Origin: Microbacterium sp. Marseille-Q6648
GTDB lineage: Bacteria > Actinomycetota > Actinomycetes > Actinomycetales > Microbacteriaceae
Direction of reading: 5' to 3'
Assembly (NCBI RefSeq): GCF_943181415.1
Contig: NZ_CALPBZ010000001.1
Coordinates: forward strand, 806,001-870,000
DNA: 64,000 bases
The notes below the pieces were generated by a model. That model saw nothing but the letters and a program-made list of their open reading frames with translations, was not told the origin of the DNA and searched no databases. Made by a program: the position numbers and the translations under genes. Positions 23,509-32,579 of the stretch are shown piece after piece (the first letter of the stretch is position 1; every line of letters begins with the position of its first letter).

Positions 23509-26094
23509 ATGGCCCAGACACGGGGGAAGGGTGCGGCCGAGCACCTCGTCAGCATCGGCGGCAGACGCCTGCGCGTGACCAACCTCGACAAGGTGATGTA
23601 TCCCGAGACGGGCACCACCAAGGGCGAGGTGATCGACTACTACACCCGCATCGCGCCGCTGCTCATCCCCCACGTCATCGGGCGGCCCGTGACGCGCAAG
23701 CGGTGGGTCGAGGGCGTGGGGACCGACGAGCATCCCGAGCCGGTCTTCTTCGCGAAGGACCTCGAGGCGGGCGCGCCGTCGTGGGTGACGCGGATGCCGA
23801 TCCCCCACTCCAGCGGCACGAAGCACTACCCGCTGGTGGCGGACGTCCCGACCCTCGTGTACCTGGCGCAGGTGGCCAGCCTGGAACTCCACGTCCCGCA
23901 GTGGCGGTTCACCCCGGAGGGCGAGCGCGGCTTCGCCGACCGGCTCGTGCTCGATCTCGACCCCGGCCCTGGCACCGGTCTCGCCGAATGCGCGGTCGTC
24001 GCCGGCTGGGCCCGCACGATCCTCACCGGCATGGGCCTGGAGCCCTACCCGGTGACCAGCGGAAGCAAGGGCATCCACCTGTACGCCGCCCTGCCACCCG
24101 GGCACACGAGCGAGCAGGCCTCGGCTCTGGCGAAAGAGCTCGCCCGCGCCATCGAGGGCGACCACCCCGACCTCGTCGTCAGCTCGATGAAGAAGACCGA
24201 GCGCGAGGGCCGGGTGCTCATCGACTGGAGTCAGAACAACGGCGCCAAGACCACGATCGCGCCGTACTCGCTCCGCGGACGCGCGCACCCCACCGTCGCC
24301 GCGCCGCGCGAGTGGGCCGAACTCGACGACCCCGGCCTGCGCCACCTCACCTTCGAGGAGGTTCTCCAGCGACCGCCCGAGGGCGACCCCATGGCGGCAC
24401 TGGGGTTCCACGCCGGGGCGCGGGAAGCCGAGGCGGGCCCCCTCGCGGCCTACATCGCCAAGCGATCGGCGGCGCGGACCCCCGAGCCGGTGCCCGCGAA
24501 CCCGCTGGGCGCGTCGCCTCACCACGACAAGCCGATCTTCGTCATCCAGGAGCATCACGCCTCGCGCCTGCACTGGGACTTCCGGCTCGAGCACGACGGC
24601 GTGCTGGTGAGCTGGGCCGTCCCGCGCGGTGTGCCGCACACCACCACGCGGAACAGCCTCGCGATCATGACCGAGGACCACCCCATGGACTACGCCTCGT
24701 TCGAGGGCACGATCCCCGCCGGCGAGTACGGCGGGGGCACCGTGACCATCTGGGACGACGGACGCTACGACCTGGAGAAGTGGCGCGACGACGAAGTCAT
24801 CGTGACGCTCGAGGGGCGTCCGGGCGGGCCGCTCGGGCGCGTGCGGGTGGCGCTCATCCGCACGGAGGGCGAGGGCGAGAAGTCCTCGTGGCTCCTGCAC
24901 CGGATGAAGACGGATGCCGCGGGCCGGCCCCAGGCCGACGGCGACCCGGTGGAGCCGAGCCCCCAAGCCGACCGTGACACGCCCTCGCCCGCCGCACCCT
25001 CGTCCGCCGCACCCTCGTACGCCGCACCCTCGTCCGCCGCACCCTCGTCCGCCGCACCCTCGTACGCCGAGCCCTCGCCCGCCGATCCCTCGTCCGCCGT
25101 CTCGCCCCCGGAGCTGCGGCCGATGCTCGCCACCACGGCCACCCCGGCCGAGGCCCGTCGCGCCGCCGCGCGCTGGAGCGCGTCCGATGCCGAGTCGGGC
25201 GCATGGGTCGAGGGAAAGTGGGACGGCATCCGCGCGCTCGGCGTGTGGGACGGCGCTCGGCTCCGGCTCTACGCCCGAAGCGGCAACGAGGTCACCCACC
25301 GCTACACCGAGCTCACCGACGTCGACGCCGGATTCGGCGACGAGCCGGCCATCGTCGACGGCGAGCTGGTCGCGCTCGAGCCCGACGGCCGGCCGAGCTT
25401 CTCCCTGCTGCAATCCCGCATGAACCTCGAGCGGCCCGCGGAGATCGCGCGCGAGGCTCGGCGCATCCCGGTGCGGTACTACCTGTTCGATGTGCTGTCG
25501 GCGGGCGGATCCGACGTGACCTCGATGCCGCTGCGAGATCGGCGCCGACTGCTGGAGCAGGTCGCCGCCGGTGCCGCCGAGCCCATCTCGGTGCCGCCGG
25601 TGTTCGACGACGTGGATGCCGCCCTGGACGCCAGTGAGCGTCTCCGGCTGGAGGGCGTCGTCGTCAAGGACCCCGCATCCCGCTATCGCCGCGGGACACG
25701 CTCCGAGTCGTGGCTCAAGGTCAAGCACACCCGCACGCAGGAGGTCGTCATCGCCGGCATCCGGCCGGGCAAGGGAGGCCGTGCCGGCACGTTCGGCTCG
25801 CTGCTGCTCGCGGTCCCGGACGAGGACGGGCTGCGCTACGCCGGACGGGTGGGCTCGGGCTTCAGCGATCGCGCCCTCGCGGCACTGATGCGGCAGCTGA
25901 CTCCGCTTCGTGTCGATACGACGACGGTGCAGGGCGTGCCGGCCGCGGATGCCCGTGACGCGCTCTGGGTGCGGCCCGACCTCGTGGGCGAGGTCGAGTT
26001 CGCGGAGTTCACCCCCGGCGGCATCCTGCGGCACGCCCGCTGGCGGGGGCTGCGCCCCGACAAGTCGCCGGGCGAGGTCCGTCGGGAGTCCTGA
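23509..26094 (+). CDS. ligD: ATP-dependent DNA ligase LigD (polymerase - phosphoesterase - ligase)
   Basis: An 861-aa fusion with domains in the mycobacterial order. The polymerase domain (about 15-300) has Leu-Asp149-Leu-Asp151-Pro-Gly and Ser-Gly-Ser-Lys-Gly-Ile-His. The 3'-phosphoesterase domain (about 335-480) has Glu-His349-His-Ala-Ser-Arg-Leu-His355-Trp-Asp357. The ligase domain (about 535-861) has the nucleotidyl Lys570 in Lys-Trp-Asp-Gly-Ile-Arg. A low-complexity Ser/Ala/Pro linker (about residues 490-530), built from 15-bp DNA repeats, separates the last two. ATG at 23509 was chosen because upstream residues are non-coding. With Ku it repairs double-strand breaks. Confidence 0.96.
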   Translation: MAQTRGKGAAEHLVSIGGRRLRVTNLDKVMYPETGTTKGEVIDYYTRIAPLLIPHVIGRPVTRKRWVEGVGTDEHPEPVFFAKDLEAGAPSWVTRMPIPHSSGTKHYPLVADVPTLVYLAQVASLELHVPQWRFTPEGERGFADRLVLDLDPGPGTGLAECAVVAGWARTILTGMGLEPYPVTSGSKGIHLYAALPPGHTSEQASALAKELARAIEGDHPDLVVSSMKKTEREGRVLIDWSQNNGAKTTIAPYSLRGRAHPTVAAPREWAELDDPGLRHLTFEEVLQRPPEGDPMAALGFHAGAREAEAGPLAAYIAKRSAARTPEPVPANPLGASPHHDKPIFVIQEHHASRLHWDFRLEHDGVLVSWAVPRGVPHTTTRNSLAIMTEDHPMDYASFEGTIPAGEYGGGTVTIWDDGRYDLEKWRDDEVIVTLEGRPGGPLGRVRVALIRTEGEGEKSSWLLHRMKTDAAGRPQADGDPVEPSPQADRDTPSPAAPSSAAPSYAAPSSAAPSSAAPSYAEPSPADPSSAVSPPELRPMLATTATPAEARRAAARWSASDAESGAWVEGKWDGIRALGVWDGARLRLYARSGNEVTHRYTELTDVDAGFGDEPAIVDGELVALEPDGRPSFSLLQSRMNLERPAEIAREARRIPVRYYLFDVLSAGGSDVTSMPLRDRRRLLEQVAAGAAEPISVPPVFDDVDAALDASERLRLEGVVVKDPASRYRRGTRSESWLKVKHTRTQEVVIAGIRPGKGGRAGTFGSLLLAVPDEDGLRYAGRVGSGFSDRALAALMRQLTPLRVDTTTVQGVPAADARDALWVRPDLVGEVEFAEFTPGGILRHARWRGLRPDKSPGEVRRES
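24991..25095 (+). repeat. Seven 15-bp tandem repeats in the ligD linker
   Basis: Units of GCCGCACCCTCGTCC, with TAC or CCC variants at the end and GAG/GAT changes in the last two, run in phase with the ligD frame and encode Ala-Ala-Pro-Ser-Ser/Tyr. The number of units may vary between strains. Confidence 0.85.
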
Positions 26095-26106
26095 GCCGTC
26101 AGGGAC

Positions 26107-27018
26107 TCAGGCGTGCGCGTCGTGCTCGACGTGTCCGGCCGGCTCGAGCTGGAACGTGGAGTGCTCGACGTCGAAGTGGTCGGACAGGCATCCCTGAAGA
26201 CGACTCAGGATGCCGGGCGCGCACCCGTCGGCCAGGGCCGCGTCGTCCACGACGACGTGGGCGGTGAACACCGGGGCGCCGCGGGTGAGCTGCCACACGT
26301 GGATGTCGTGCGCGTCGACGACGCCCGGGGTGGCGAGGATGTGCTCGCGGATCTCACGGACGTGGGTGCCCTGGGGCGCGGACTCGGTCAGGACCGAGAC
26401 GACCTCGCGCAGCAGCGAGACCGCTCGAGGCACGATCATGGCGGCGATGAGGAGCGATGCCACGGCGTCCGCCTGCACCCATCCGGTCGCGATGATGACG
26501 ACCGCCGCCACGATCACCGCGACGGAGCCGAGGAGGTCGCCCATCACCTCCAGGTAGGCGCCGCGGACGTTCATGCTGCGGCGCTGCGCCCCGCTCAGCA
26601 GCCACATGGCGGCGGCGTTGGCGAGAAGTCCGATGATCGCCACGACGAGCATCAGTCCGCCGGCCACGTCCGTCTCGGCCGGGCCGAGCAGCCGCCGGAC
26701 TCCCTCGGTCGCCACCCAGACCGACAGGGCGATGAGGACGATCGCGTTGATGAGCGCCCCCAGCACCTCCGCGCGCTGGTACCCGAACGTCGACCGCTCG
26801 GTCGCGGGGCGGGCTGCCACGACGCTGGCGACCAGGGCGACCACGAGCGCTGCGGCATCGGTGAACATGTGGGCGGCGTCGGCCAGCAGTGCCAGCGACC
26901 CCGACAGCACCGCACCGACGACCTGCACGACCATCACCACCGCGGTGATGGCGAGCGACACGCTCAGCAGGCGCCGGTTGTCGGCGCCGCGGATGCCCGG
27001 CGATGCGTGGTCGTGCAT
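26107..27018 (-). CDS. Cation diffusion facilitator (CDF) family efflux protein
   Basis: A 303-aa protein with six hydrophobic segments and a C-terminal cytoplasmic domain. Metal-site residues are visible as His-x3-Asp pairs: Asp-Ala-Ala-His-Met-Phe-Thr-Asp in segment 2 and the Val-Met-Gly-Asp stretch in segment 5. His residues at both ends could bind metal. It resembles the CzcD/ZitB type that exports Zn, Cd or Co in exchange for protons. It is convergent with ligD, with a 12-bp gap. The metal cannot be told from sequence. Confidence 0.88.
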   Translation of the reverse strand: MHDHASPGIRGADNRRLLSVSLAITAVVMVVQVVGAVLSGSLALLADAAHMFTDAAALVVALVASVVAARPATERSTFGYQRAEVLGALINAIVLIALSVWVATEGVRRLLGPAETDVAGGLMLVVAIIGLLANAAAMWLLSGAQRRSMNVRGAYLEVMGDLLGSVAVIVAAVVIIATGWVQADAVASLLIAAMIVPRAVSLLREVVSVLTESAPQGTHVREIREHILATPGVVDAHDIHVWQLTRGAPVFTAHVVVDDAALADGCAPGILSRLQGCLSDHFDVEHSTFQLEPAGHVEHDAHA

Positions 27019-27034
27019 GCGACCAGGGTAGGAC

Positions 27035-27673
27035 CTACAGCCGCTCCAGCAGTGGCGTCAGCGCCTCGAACGCGCGCGCCCGATGGGAGAGGGCGTTCTT
27101 CTCGGCCGCCGAGAACTCCGCGACCGTGCGCGCCGCACCGTCGGGCTGGGCGTCGGGGATGAAGATCGGGTCGTAGCCGAACCCGCCTGCGCCTGCGGGC
27201 GCGGTGGCCAGGCGGCCGGGCCACACGCCCTCCACGACCTCCTCGCGCGACGCGTCGCCGGACACGACGAGCGCGATCGTCGAGACGAACTGCGCGGTGC
27301 GGAGCCCGTCGCCGACATCCGAGAGCTGATCGAGCAGCAGCGCGAGATTCGCCGCGGCGTCCTTCGCGTGCCCGGCCCAGTAGGCCGAGAAGACACCGGG
27401 GGACCCGCCCAGCACGTCCACACAGATGCCGGAGTCGTCGGCGAGCGCCGGAAGACCCGTGTGCGCGGCGGCGGCGCGCGCCTTGATGAGCGCGTTCTCG
27501 GCGAAGGTGATGCCGTCCTCGACGGGTTCGGGCCCGTCGTACGCCACGACCTGCAGGTCGGGCCGCGTGGCGGCGACGATGGCCTGGAACTCCGTCACCT
27601 TGTGGGGGTTGTGAGTGGCGAGGACGACCTGGCGGATCTCGCCCGACGGCGCGTCTGCTGCTGCCACGCTCAC
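27035..27673 (-). CDS. rdgB: dITP/XTP pyrophosphatase (RdgB/HAM1)
   Basis: A 212-aa protein starting with [10 protein letters not shown], the nucleotide-binding opening of the HAM1 family. Further motifs are Thr-Phe-Ala-Glu-Asn-Ala, Ala-Asp-Asp-Ser-Gly-Ile and Gly-Phe-Gly-Tyr-Asp-Pro-Ile-Phe. It hydrolyses dITP and XTP so they do not enter DNA. GTG at 27673 overlaps the rph stop by 4 bp; a GTG two codons later is an alternative. The order murI-rph-rdgB is conserved in actinobacteria. Confidence 0.94.
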   Translation of the reverse strand: MSVAAADAPSGEIRQVVLATHNPHKVTEFQAIVAATRPDLQVVAYDGPEPVEDGITFAENALIKARAAAAHTGLPALADDSGICVDVLGGSPGVFSAYWAGHAKDAAANLALLLDQLSDVGDGLRTAQFVSTIALVVSGDASREEVVEGVWPGRLATAPAGAGGFGYDPIFIPDAQPDGAARTVAEFSAAEKNALSHRARAFEALTPLLERL

Positions 27674-28413
27674 TCCCCCGTGGCCGCGAGGGCTGCCAGC
27701 TGGTGCTCGCGCAGCGACGCGCATCCCGCGACGCCGAGCTCGAGCAGCGCGTCGAGTTCGCGCTTGTCGAACGGCGCGCCCTCGGCGGTGCCCTGCACCT
27801 CGACGAACAGCCCGCGGCCGGTGACGACGATGTTCATGTCGGTCTCGGCGCGCACGTCCTCGACGTAGGCCAGGTCGAGCATGGGCTCGCCGTCGATGAT
27901 GCCCACCGAGACGGCGGCCACCGAGTCGAAGAGCACCTCGGACTTCTGCCCGATGAACTTCTTCATCCGTCCCCACTCGACGGCGTCGGCGAGGGCGACG
28001 TACGCGCCGGTGATCGCCGCGGTGCGGGTGCCGCCGTCGGCCTGAAGCACGTCGCAGTCGATCACGATGGTGTTCTCACCGAGCGCCTTCGTGTCCACGA
28101 CCGCGCGCAGCGCGCGTCCGATCAGGCGCGAGATCTCGTGCGTCCTGCCGCCGATGCGGCCCTTCACGCTCTCGCGGTCGTTCCGGGAGTTGGTGGCGCG
28201 CGGGAGCATCGCATACTCGGCCGTGACCCAGCCCTTCCCCTTGCCGGTCAGCCAGCGGGGCACACCATTGGTGAAGGATGCCGTGCACAGCACCTTGGTC
28301 CCCCCGAACGACACGAGCGCCGACCCCTCGGCGTGGGCGCTCCAACCCCGCTCGATCGTGATGGTGCGCAGGTCGTCGGTGGCGCGCCCGTCGGCGCGGG
28401 TGATGTCGGACAT
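27670..28413 (-). CDS. rph: Ribonuclease PH
   Basis: A 247-aa protein of normal length with Arg-Thr-Ile-Thr-Ile-Glu-Arg near the start, [11 protein letters not shown], the Glu-Ile-Ser-Arg-Leu-Ile-Gly-Arg motif and [14 protein letters not shown]. It trims the 3' ends of tRNA precursors with phosphate. It lies 27 bp after murI and overlaps rdgB by 4 bp. Confidence 0.95.
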   Translation of the reverse strand: MSDITRADGRATDDLRTITIERGWSAHAEGSALVSFGGTKVLCTASFTNGVPRWLTGKGKGWVTAEYAMLPRATNSRNDRESVKGRIGGRTHEISRLIGRALRAVVDTKALGENTIVIDCDVLQADGGTRTAAITGAYVALADAVEWGRMKKFIGQKSEVLFDSVAAVSVGIIDGEPMLDLAYVEDVRAETDMNIVVTGRGLFVEVQGTAEGAPFDKRELDALLELGVAGCASLREHQLAALAATGE

Positions 28414-28440
28414 GTCTCTCCTGTCGGAAGAAGCGGGTGC

Positions 28441-29283
28441 TCAGCGGGGAAGGTCGATGGCGCCGGTCTGCACCAGGCGGACGGTGCTGACCTCGCGGCC
28501 CATGAGGCGATGGGCGAGGTCGAGGAAGTCGTCGGCGGATGCGCCCGTGGCCTCGTACACGTGGGTGGGGACGGCCCCGTGTCCGGCGAGCAGGTCGCGG
28601 GACACCAGCTGGCGGTAGACGTCCTTGGCCGTCTCGGTGTCGCTGGACACGAGGCTGACGTCGGGACCCATGACGTAGCTGATGGCGCCCTCGAGGAAGG
28701 GGTAGTGCGTGCAGCCCAGCACGAGCGTGTCGACGCCGGCGTCACGAAGCGGGGCGAGGTACTCCTCCGCCACGGCGAGCACCTCGGGGGTGTCGGTGAC
28801 CCCGCGCTCGACGAACTCCACGAAGCGCGGGCAGGCGCGGGCGAAGACCGTCAGCCGCTCGTTCACCTCGAGCATGTCCTGATAGGCGCCCGATCCGATG
28901 GTCCCCTCGGTGCCGATGACCCCGATGCGGCCGTTGCGCGTCGTCGACATCGCGGTGCGCACCGCGGGTCCGATGACTTCGACCACCGGCACGTCGTAGC
29001 GTTCGCGCGCGTCGCGGAGCATCGCCGCCGACGCGGTGTTGCACGCGATGACCAGCATCTTCACGCCCTCGTCCACGAGCGTGTCGAGCACTTCGAGCGC
29101 GTAGCGGCGGACGTCGGCGATGGGCTTCGGCCCGTACGGAGAGCGGGCGGTGTCGCCGATGTAGAGGATCGATTCGCGCGGGAGCATCGCCGACACCGCG
29201 CGCGCCACGGTGAGTCCGCCGACGCCCGAGTCGAAGATGCCGATGGGGGCGTCGCCGCCGCCCCGAGCCTGCCCGGAAGTCAC
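28441..29283 (-). CDS. murI: Glutamate racemase
   Basis: A 280-aa protein with the family start [12 protein letters not shown]. The two catalytic cysteines are in Ala-Cys-Asn-Thr-Ala and Gly-Cys-Thr-His-Tyr-Pro. It makes D-glutamate for peptidoglycan in the cytoplasm. It is the first gene of murI-rph-rdgB, divergent from pncB by 40 bp. The N-terminal extension of about 12 residues is Gly-rich and unlikely to matter. Confidence 0.95.
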   Translation of the reverse strand: MTSGQARGGGDAPIGIFDSGVGGLTVARAVSAMLPRESILYIGDTARSPYGPKPIADVRRYALEVLDTLVDEGVKMLVIACNTASAAMLRDARERYDVPVVEVIGPAVRTAMSTTRNGRIGVIGTEGTIGSGAYQDMLEVNERLTVFARACPRFVEFVERGVTDTPEVLAVAEEYLAPLRDAGVDTLVLGCTHYPFLEGAISYVMGPDVSLVSSDTETAKDVYRQLVSRDLLAGHGAVPTHVYEATGASADDFLDLAHRLMGREVSTVRLVQTGAIDLPR

Positions 29284-29323
29284 GATGATCGAGCCTACGC
29301 CACGCCCTGGCTAGGCTTTCGGC

Positions 29324-30652
29324 ATGACCTCGCCGAGCACGGCCCTGCTGACCGATCGCTACGAGCTGACGATGCTCGACGCCGCCCTGCGCGACGGCAC
29401 GGCGCACCGACGCTGCGTCTTCGAGCTGTTCGGCCGCCGCCTGCCGGGCGCGCGGCGCTTCGGCGTGGTCGCCGGCACCGGCCGCCTGCTGCAGCTGCTG
29501 CGCGACTTCCGTTTCGGCGACGACGAACTGCGATTCCTGCGCGACGAGAAGGTGGTGGACGCCCCCACCCTGGACTTCCTCGAGGGCTACCGCTTCACCG
29601 GCTCGATCACCGGCTATCGCGAGGGCGAGCTGTACTTCCCCGGTTCGCCGATCCTGACGGTCGAGGGCACCTTCGCCGAGGCGGTCGTCCTCGAGACGCT
29701 CGCCCTCAGCGTGCTCAACCACGATTCCGCGGTCGCCACCGCGGCCGCGCGCATGAGCATCGCCGCCGGGGAACGCCCCCTGTCCGAGATGGGCTCGCGA
29801 CGCGCCGGCGAAGCCTCCGCGGTGGCCGCGGCGCGCGCCGCCTTCATCGCCGGCTTCACCGCCACGAGCAATCTCGAAGCGGGTCGTGCGTGGGGAATCC
29901 CGACGATGGGCACGGCCGCGCACTCCTGGACCTTGCTGCACGACAGCGAAGAGGATGCCTTCCGCGCCCAGGTCGCCGCGCTCGGCGCGGGCACGACGCT
30001 GCTGGTGGACACATACGACATCAGCACCGGCGTCGAGACGGCGGTGCGCGTGGCCGGGACGTCACTGGGCGGCGTGCGGATCGACTCCGGCGACCTGCCG
30101 ACCGTCGCGGCCGAGGTCCGTCGTCAGCTCGACGAGCTCGGAGCCGTCGACACCCGCATCACGGTTACGAGCGATCTGGACGAATACGCCATCGCCGCCC
30201 TGGCCGCCTCGCCCGTGGACGCGTACGGCGTGGGGACCTCCGTCGTCACCGGATCGGGCTCGCCCACGGCGGGCATGGTCTACAAGCTCGTCGCACGGCA
30301 GGGCGCAGACGGCGGCTGGGTCGGGGTCGCGAAGGCGTCCACCGACAAGGCCTCGACAGGGGGCCGCAAGGCCGCCTTCCGCACACTCGAGAACGGCACC
30401 GCCTCGAGCGAACTCGTGATCGTCTCGGACGGGTTCGAGGAGCTCGCTTCGGCGGCGGCGCTCCCGGAGGCGCGTGCGCTGCAGGTGCCGCTCATCGTCG
30501 ACGGCGAACCGGATGCCGCGGCGGAGGGACCCGCCGGCGTCCGGGCCGCGCGAGAACACCACGCGCGCGTCCGCGAAGAGCTCCCGGTGCGGGCGCTCGC
30601 GCTCAGCCGCTCGGACCCGGCCATCCCCACCGTCTTCCGCGACGCCGACTGA
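29324..30652 (+). CDS. pncB: Nicotinate phosphoribosyltransferase
   Basis: A 442-aa protein starting Ala-Leu-Leu-Thr-Asp-Arg-Tyr-Glu-Leu-Thr-Met, typical of the family. It has Gly-Ser-Arg-Arg, Thr-Ser-Asn-Leu-Glu-Ala, the active-site region Gly-Thr-Ala-Ala-His-Ser-Trp, and Arg-Ile-Asp-Ser-Gly-Asp-Leu. It joins nicotinate and PRPP to recycle NAD. ATG at 29324 fits. No other NAD salvage gene is adjacent, so it is likely a single transcript. Confidence 0.93.
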   Translation: MTSPSTALLTDRYELTMLDAALRDGTAHRRCVFELFGRRLPGARRFGVVAGTGRLLQLLRDFRFGDDELRFLRDEKVVDAPTLDFLEGYRFTGSITGYREGELYFPGSPILTVEGTFAEAVVLETLALSVLNHDSAVATAAARMSIAAGERPLSEMGSRRAGEASAVAAARAAFIAGFTATSNLEAGRAWGIPTMGTAAHSWTLLHDSEEDAFRAQVAALGAGTTLLVDTYDISTGVETAVRVAGTSLGGVRIDSGDLPTVAAEVRRQLDELGAVDTRITVTSDLDEYAIAALAASPVDAYGVGTSVVTGSGSPTAGMVYKLVARQGADGGWVGVAKASTDKASTGGRKAAFRTLENGTASSELVIVSDGFEELASAAALPEARALQVPLIVDGEPDAAAEGPAGVRAAREHHARVREELPVRALALSRSDPAIPTVFRDAD

Positions 30653-30687
30653 CGTCGCACAGGCGGGACCTCCGGCGGCCCGGGTGA

Positions 30688-30951
30688 TCACACCAGGGAC
30701 TGGTAGATCTCCTTGCACGTCGGGCAGACGGGGAACTTCTCGGGATCGCGCCCGGGTGTCCACTTCTTGCCGCACAGTGCCCTGACCGGCTTGCCGGTGA
30801 TCGCCGACTCGAGGATCTTCTCTTTCTTGACGTAGTGCGAGAAGCGCTCGTGGTCTCCGGGCTCGATGTTCTCTTCGCGGATGAGCTCTTCGAGCTCTCG
30901 GTCGAGGGTGGCCAGGCCGCCCTGATCGGGGCTGTCGAGGGGGGTGCTCAT
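30688..30951 (-). CDS. DUF3039-domain protein (small zinc-ribbon-like)
   Basis: An 87-aa protein. The conserved part has His-Tyr-Val-Lys-Lys-Glu-Lys-Ile, Gly-Lys-Pro-Val-Arg-Ala-Leu-Cys-Gly-Lys-Lys-Trp and a Cys-Pro-Thr-Cys-Lys-Glu pair, so three Cys and a His may bind zinc. This is a widespread actinobacterial family of unknown function. ATG at 30951 is used; the long open reading upstream is a shadow. It is convergent with pncB. Confidence 0.85.
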   Translation of the reverse strand: MSTPLDSPDQGGLATLDRELEELIREENIEPGDHERFSHYVKKEKILESAITGKPVRALCGKKWTPGRDPEKFPVCPTCKEIYQSLV

Positions 30952-31010
30952 GAGGGAACAGTGTAGCCCGCGGGGGGTGTCGGCGGGCGGCCGACGGTGC
31001 GCCTGTGGAC

Positions 31011-32579
31011 TCAGGTGGACTCGGCGAACTCCATGAGACGGCCGCCGCGGCGCTCGAACGCGACAGAGCCGACGACGAGTCCGACGAGGAGAACCGTCCC
31101 TCCGGCGGCGAGCCCGGCCCACAGCGCCGAATCGGCCTCCGTGATGTCGACGGTGAGCGCGCGCCAGCTGAACCACAGCGCCGGAACGGCCGTCAGCGCG
31201 GCGCCGCCCAGGACGAGCGCCTGCGCGATCGCCCCGCTCGAGGTGGTTCGCTGCGGCTGCTGGAACGGGCTCTCGCCGGGACGCGAGACCGCGTACGGCG
31301 CGACCGCCGACGAGACGCTCGACAGTCCCAGCCCCCCGAAGAACAGCGCCACGCACACTCCGGTGAGGGCGGGCAGGAGCGCCCAGCGGCCGTGCAGCGA
31401 GATCGCGACGGGAATCGCGACCGCCAGCAGCGGCATCCCGATCAGCAGCACGGGCACCAGCCGGCCGATGCGATCCGAGAATCCCCGGACGCCGCTGGCG
31501 ATGTGCATCCACACGGCGGTGGAGTCGTAGGCGAGGTCGTTGTGCGGCAGCCAGCCGAGGAAGAGCGCGGCGAAGGGGACGGGCACGAGCACGACGAGCT
31601 CCCAGGGCACGCCGGCCACCAGCAGCGGAACCATCGTCACCGCGGCGGCCACCGGGATGATCAGGATGTTGACGATGTAGCGGCGATCCCGGGACCAGTA
31701 CAGCAGGCTGCGTGCCGACACCGCTCCCCCCGGGGTGCCGGGGGCGACGGCGAACCATCCGAGGCCGGCCCGCTCACGGACCACCGATGGGCGCTCGGTC
31801 GTGGTGAGGACGCGGTGGACCAGCAGCACCCACACCGCGCCGAGGAAGATCACGGTGCCCGCCGCGACGAGGAGCGACAGCGTGGCGGCATCGGGATCTG
31901 TGCCGAGGAGTCCCGGGACCGCCCACGCCGCGCCCAGCGGGGTGAGCGCCAGCGCCTGCACCGCTTCGACGAGCTGGGTGGGGACCGCGCCGTTCCACTC
32001 CAGCGACGAGAGGAAGACGCCCACCGGAACGACCACGACGATGACGGCGAGGACGAAGAGCCCCGACAGCTCGCGCGATCGCCGGCCCGAGAGGAACATC
32101 GCCGCCAGGGCCATGCACACCCGGGCGAGCAGGACGCAGGTGAGGATGCCGAGCACGACCGACACCGTCACCGGCAGCGCCGGGATGTCGAACCGCGCCC
32201 AGACGGCTCCGAAGCCCACCGCGAGAGCGATGATCGCCGCGACGGGGACGCTGATCAGGCCTGCGACGACGAGCAGCAGAGCGAGTGACCGGGCGGGAAG
32301 ACCCAGCAGGGTGAACCGGCGGGGATCCAGTGGATCCGTCGCGCCTCCCATCAGGGGGGCGAGCGCGAACCCGAGGGTCACGGCCGACCCCGCCAGCACG
32401 GTGACGGTCAGCGCCGTGGTCGGCGTCGTCTCACGCAGCGTGAGGAGTGCCCAGCACGCGGCCGCCACAGCCATCGCCAGCAGCGTGAGACCGATGACGA
32501 CACGGGTGACGTGCGAGGCTCCGCCGCGGAGCGCGCCGACGAGCAGCGCGACCCTCAGTCGGAGAACGTATGCAGCCAC
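31011..32579 (-). CDS. ABC transporter permease, large membrane protein
   Basis: A 522-aa protein with a dozen or so hydrophobic segments and no clear soluble domain. GTG at 32579 lies inside the end of the ATPase gene (25-bp overlap), and the longer upstream reading is a shadow. It is probably the membrane part of an exporter with the coupled ATPase. I cannot assign a substrate. No binding protein is nearby, which also points to export. Confidence 0.8.
   Translation of the reverse strand: MAAYVLRLRVALLVGALRGGASHVTRVVIGLTLLAMAVAAACWALLTLRETTPTTALTVTVLAGSAVTLGFALAPLMGGATDPLDPRRFTLLGLPARSLALLLVVAGLISVPVAAIIALAVGFGAVWARFDIPALPVTVSVVLGILTCVLLARVCMALAAMFLSGRRSRELSGLFVLAVIVVVVPVGVFLSSLEWNGAVPTQLVEAVQALALTPLGAAWAVPGLLGTDPDAATLSLLVAAGTVIFLGAVWVLLVHRVLTTTERPSVVRERAGLGWFAVAPGTPGGAVSARSLLYWSRDRRYIVNILIIPVAAAVTMVPLLVAGVPWELVVLVPVPFAALFLGWLPHNDLAYDSTAVWMHIASGVRGFSDRIGRLVPVLLIGMPLLAVAIPVAISLHGRWALLPALTGVCVALFFGGLGLSSVSSAVAPYAVSRPGESPFQQPQRTTSSGAIAQALVLGGAALTAVPALWFSWRALTVDITEADSALWAGLAAGGTVLLVGLVVGSVAFERRGGRLMEFAEST

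Noticed and set aside
22936-26034. Very long open frame on the minus strand opposite ligD (over 1000 codons)
   Set aside because: It is the antisense shadow of ligD in a high-GC gene. Residues are His/Arg/Gly-rich, and it would overlap ku.
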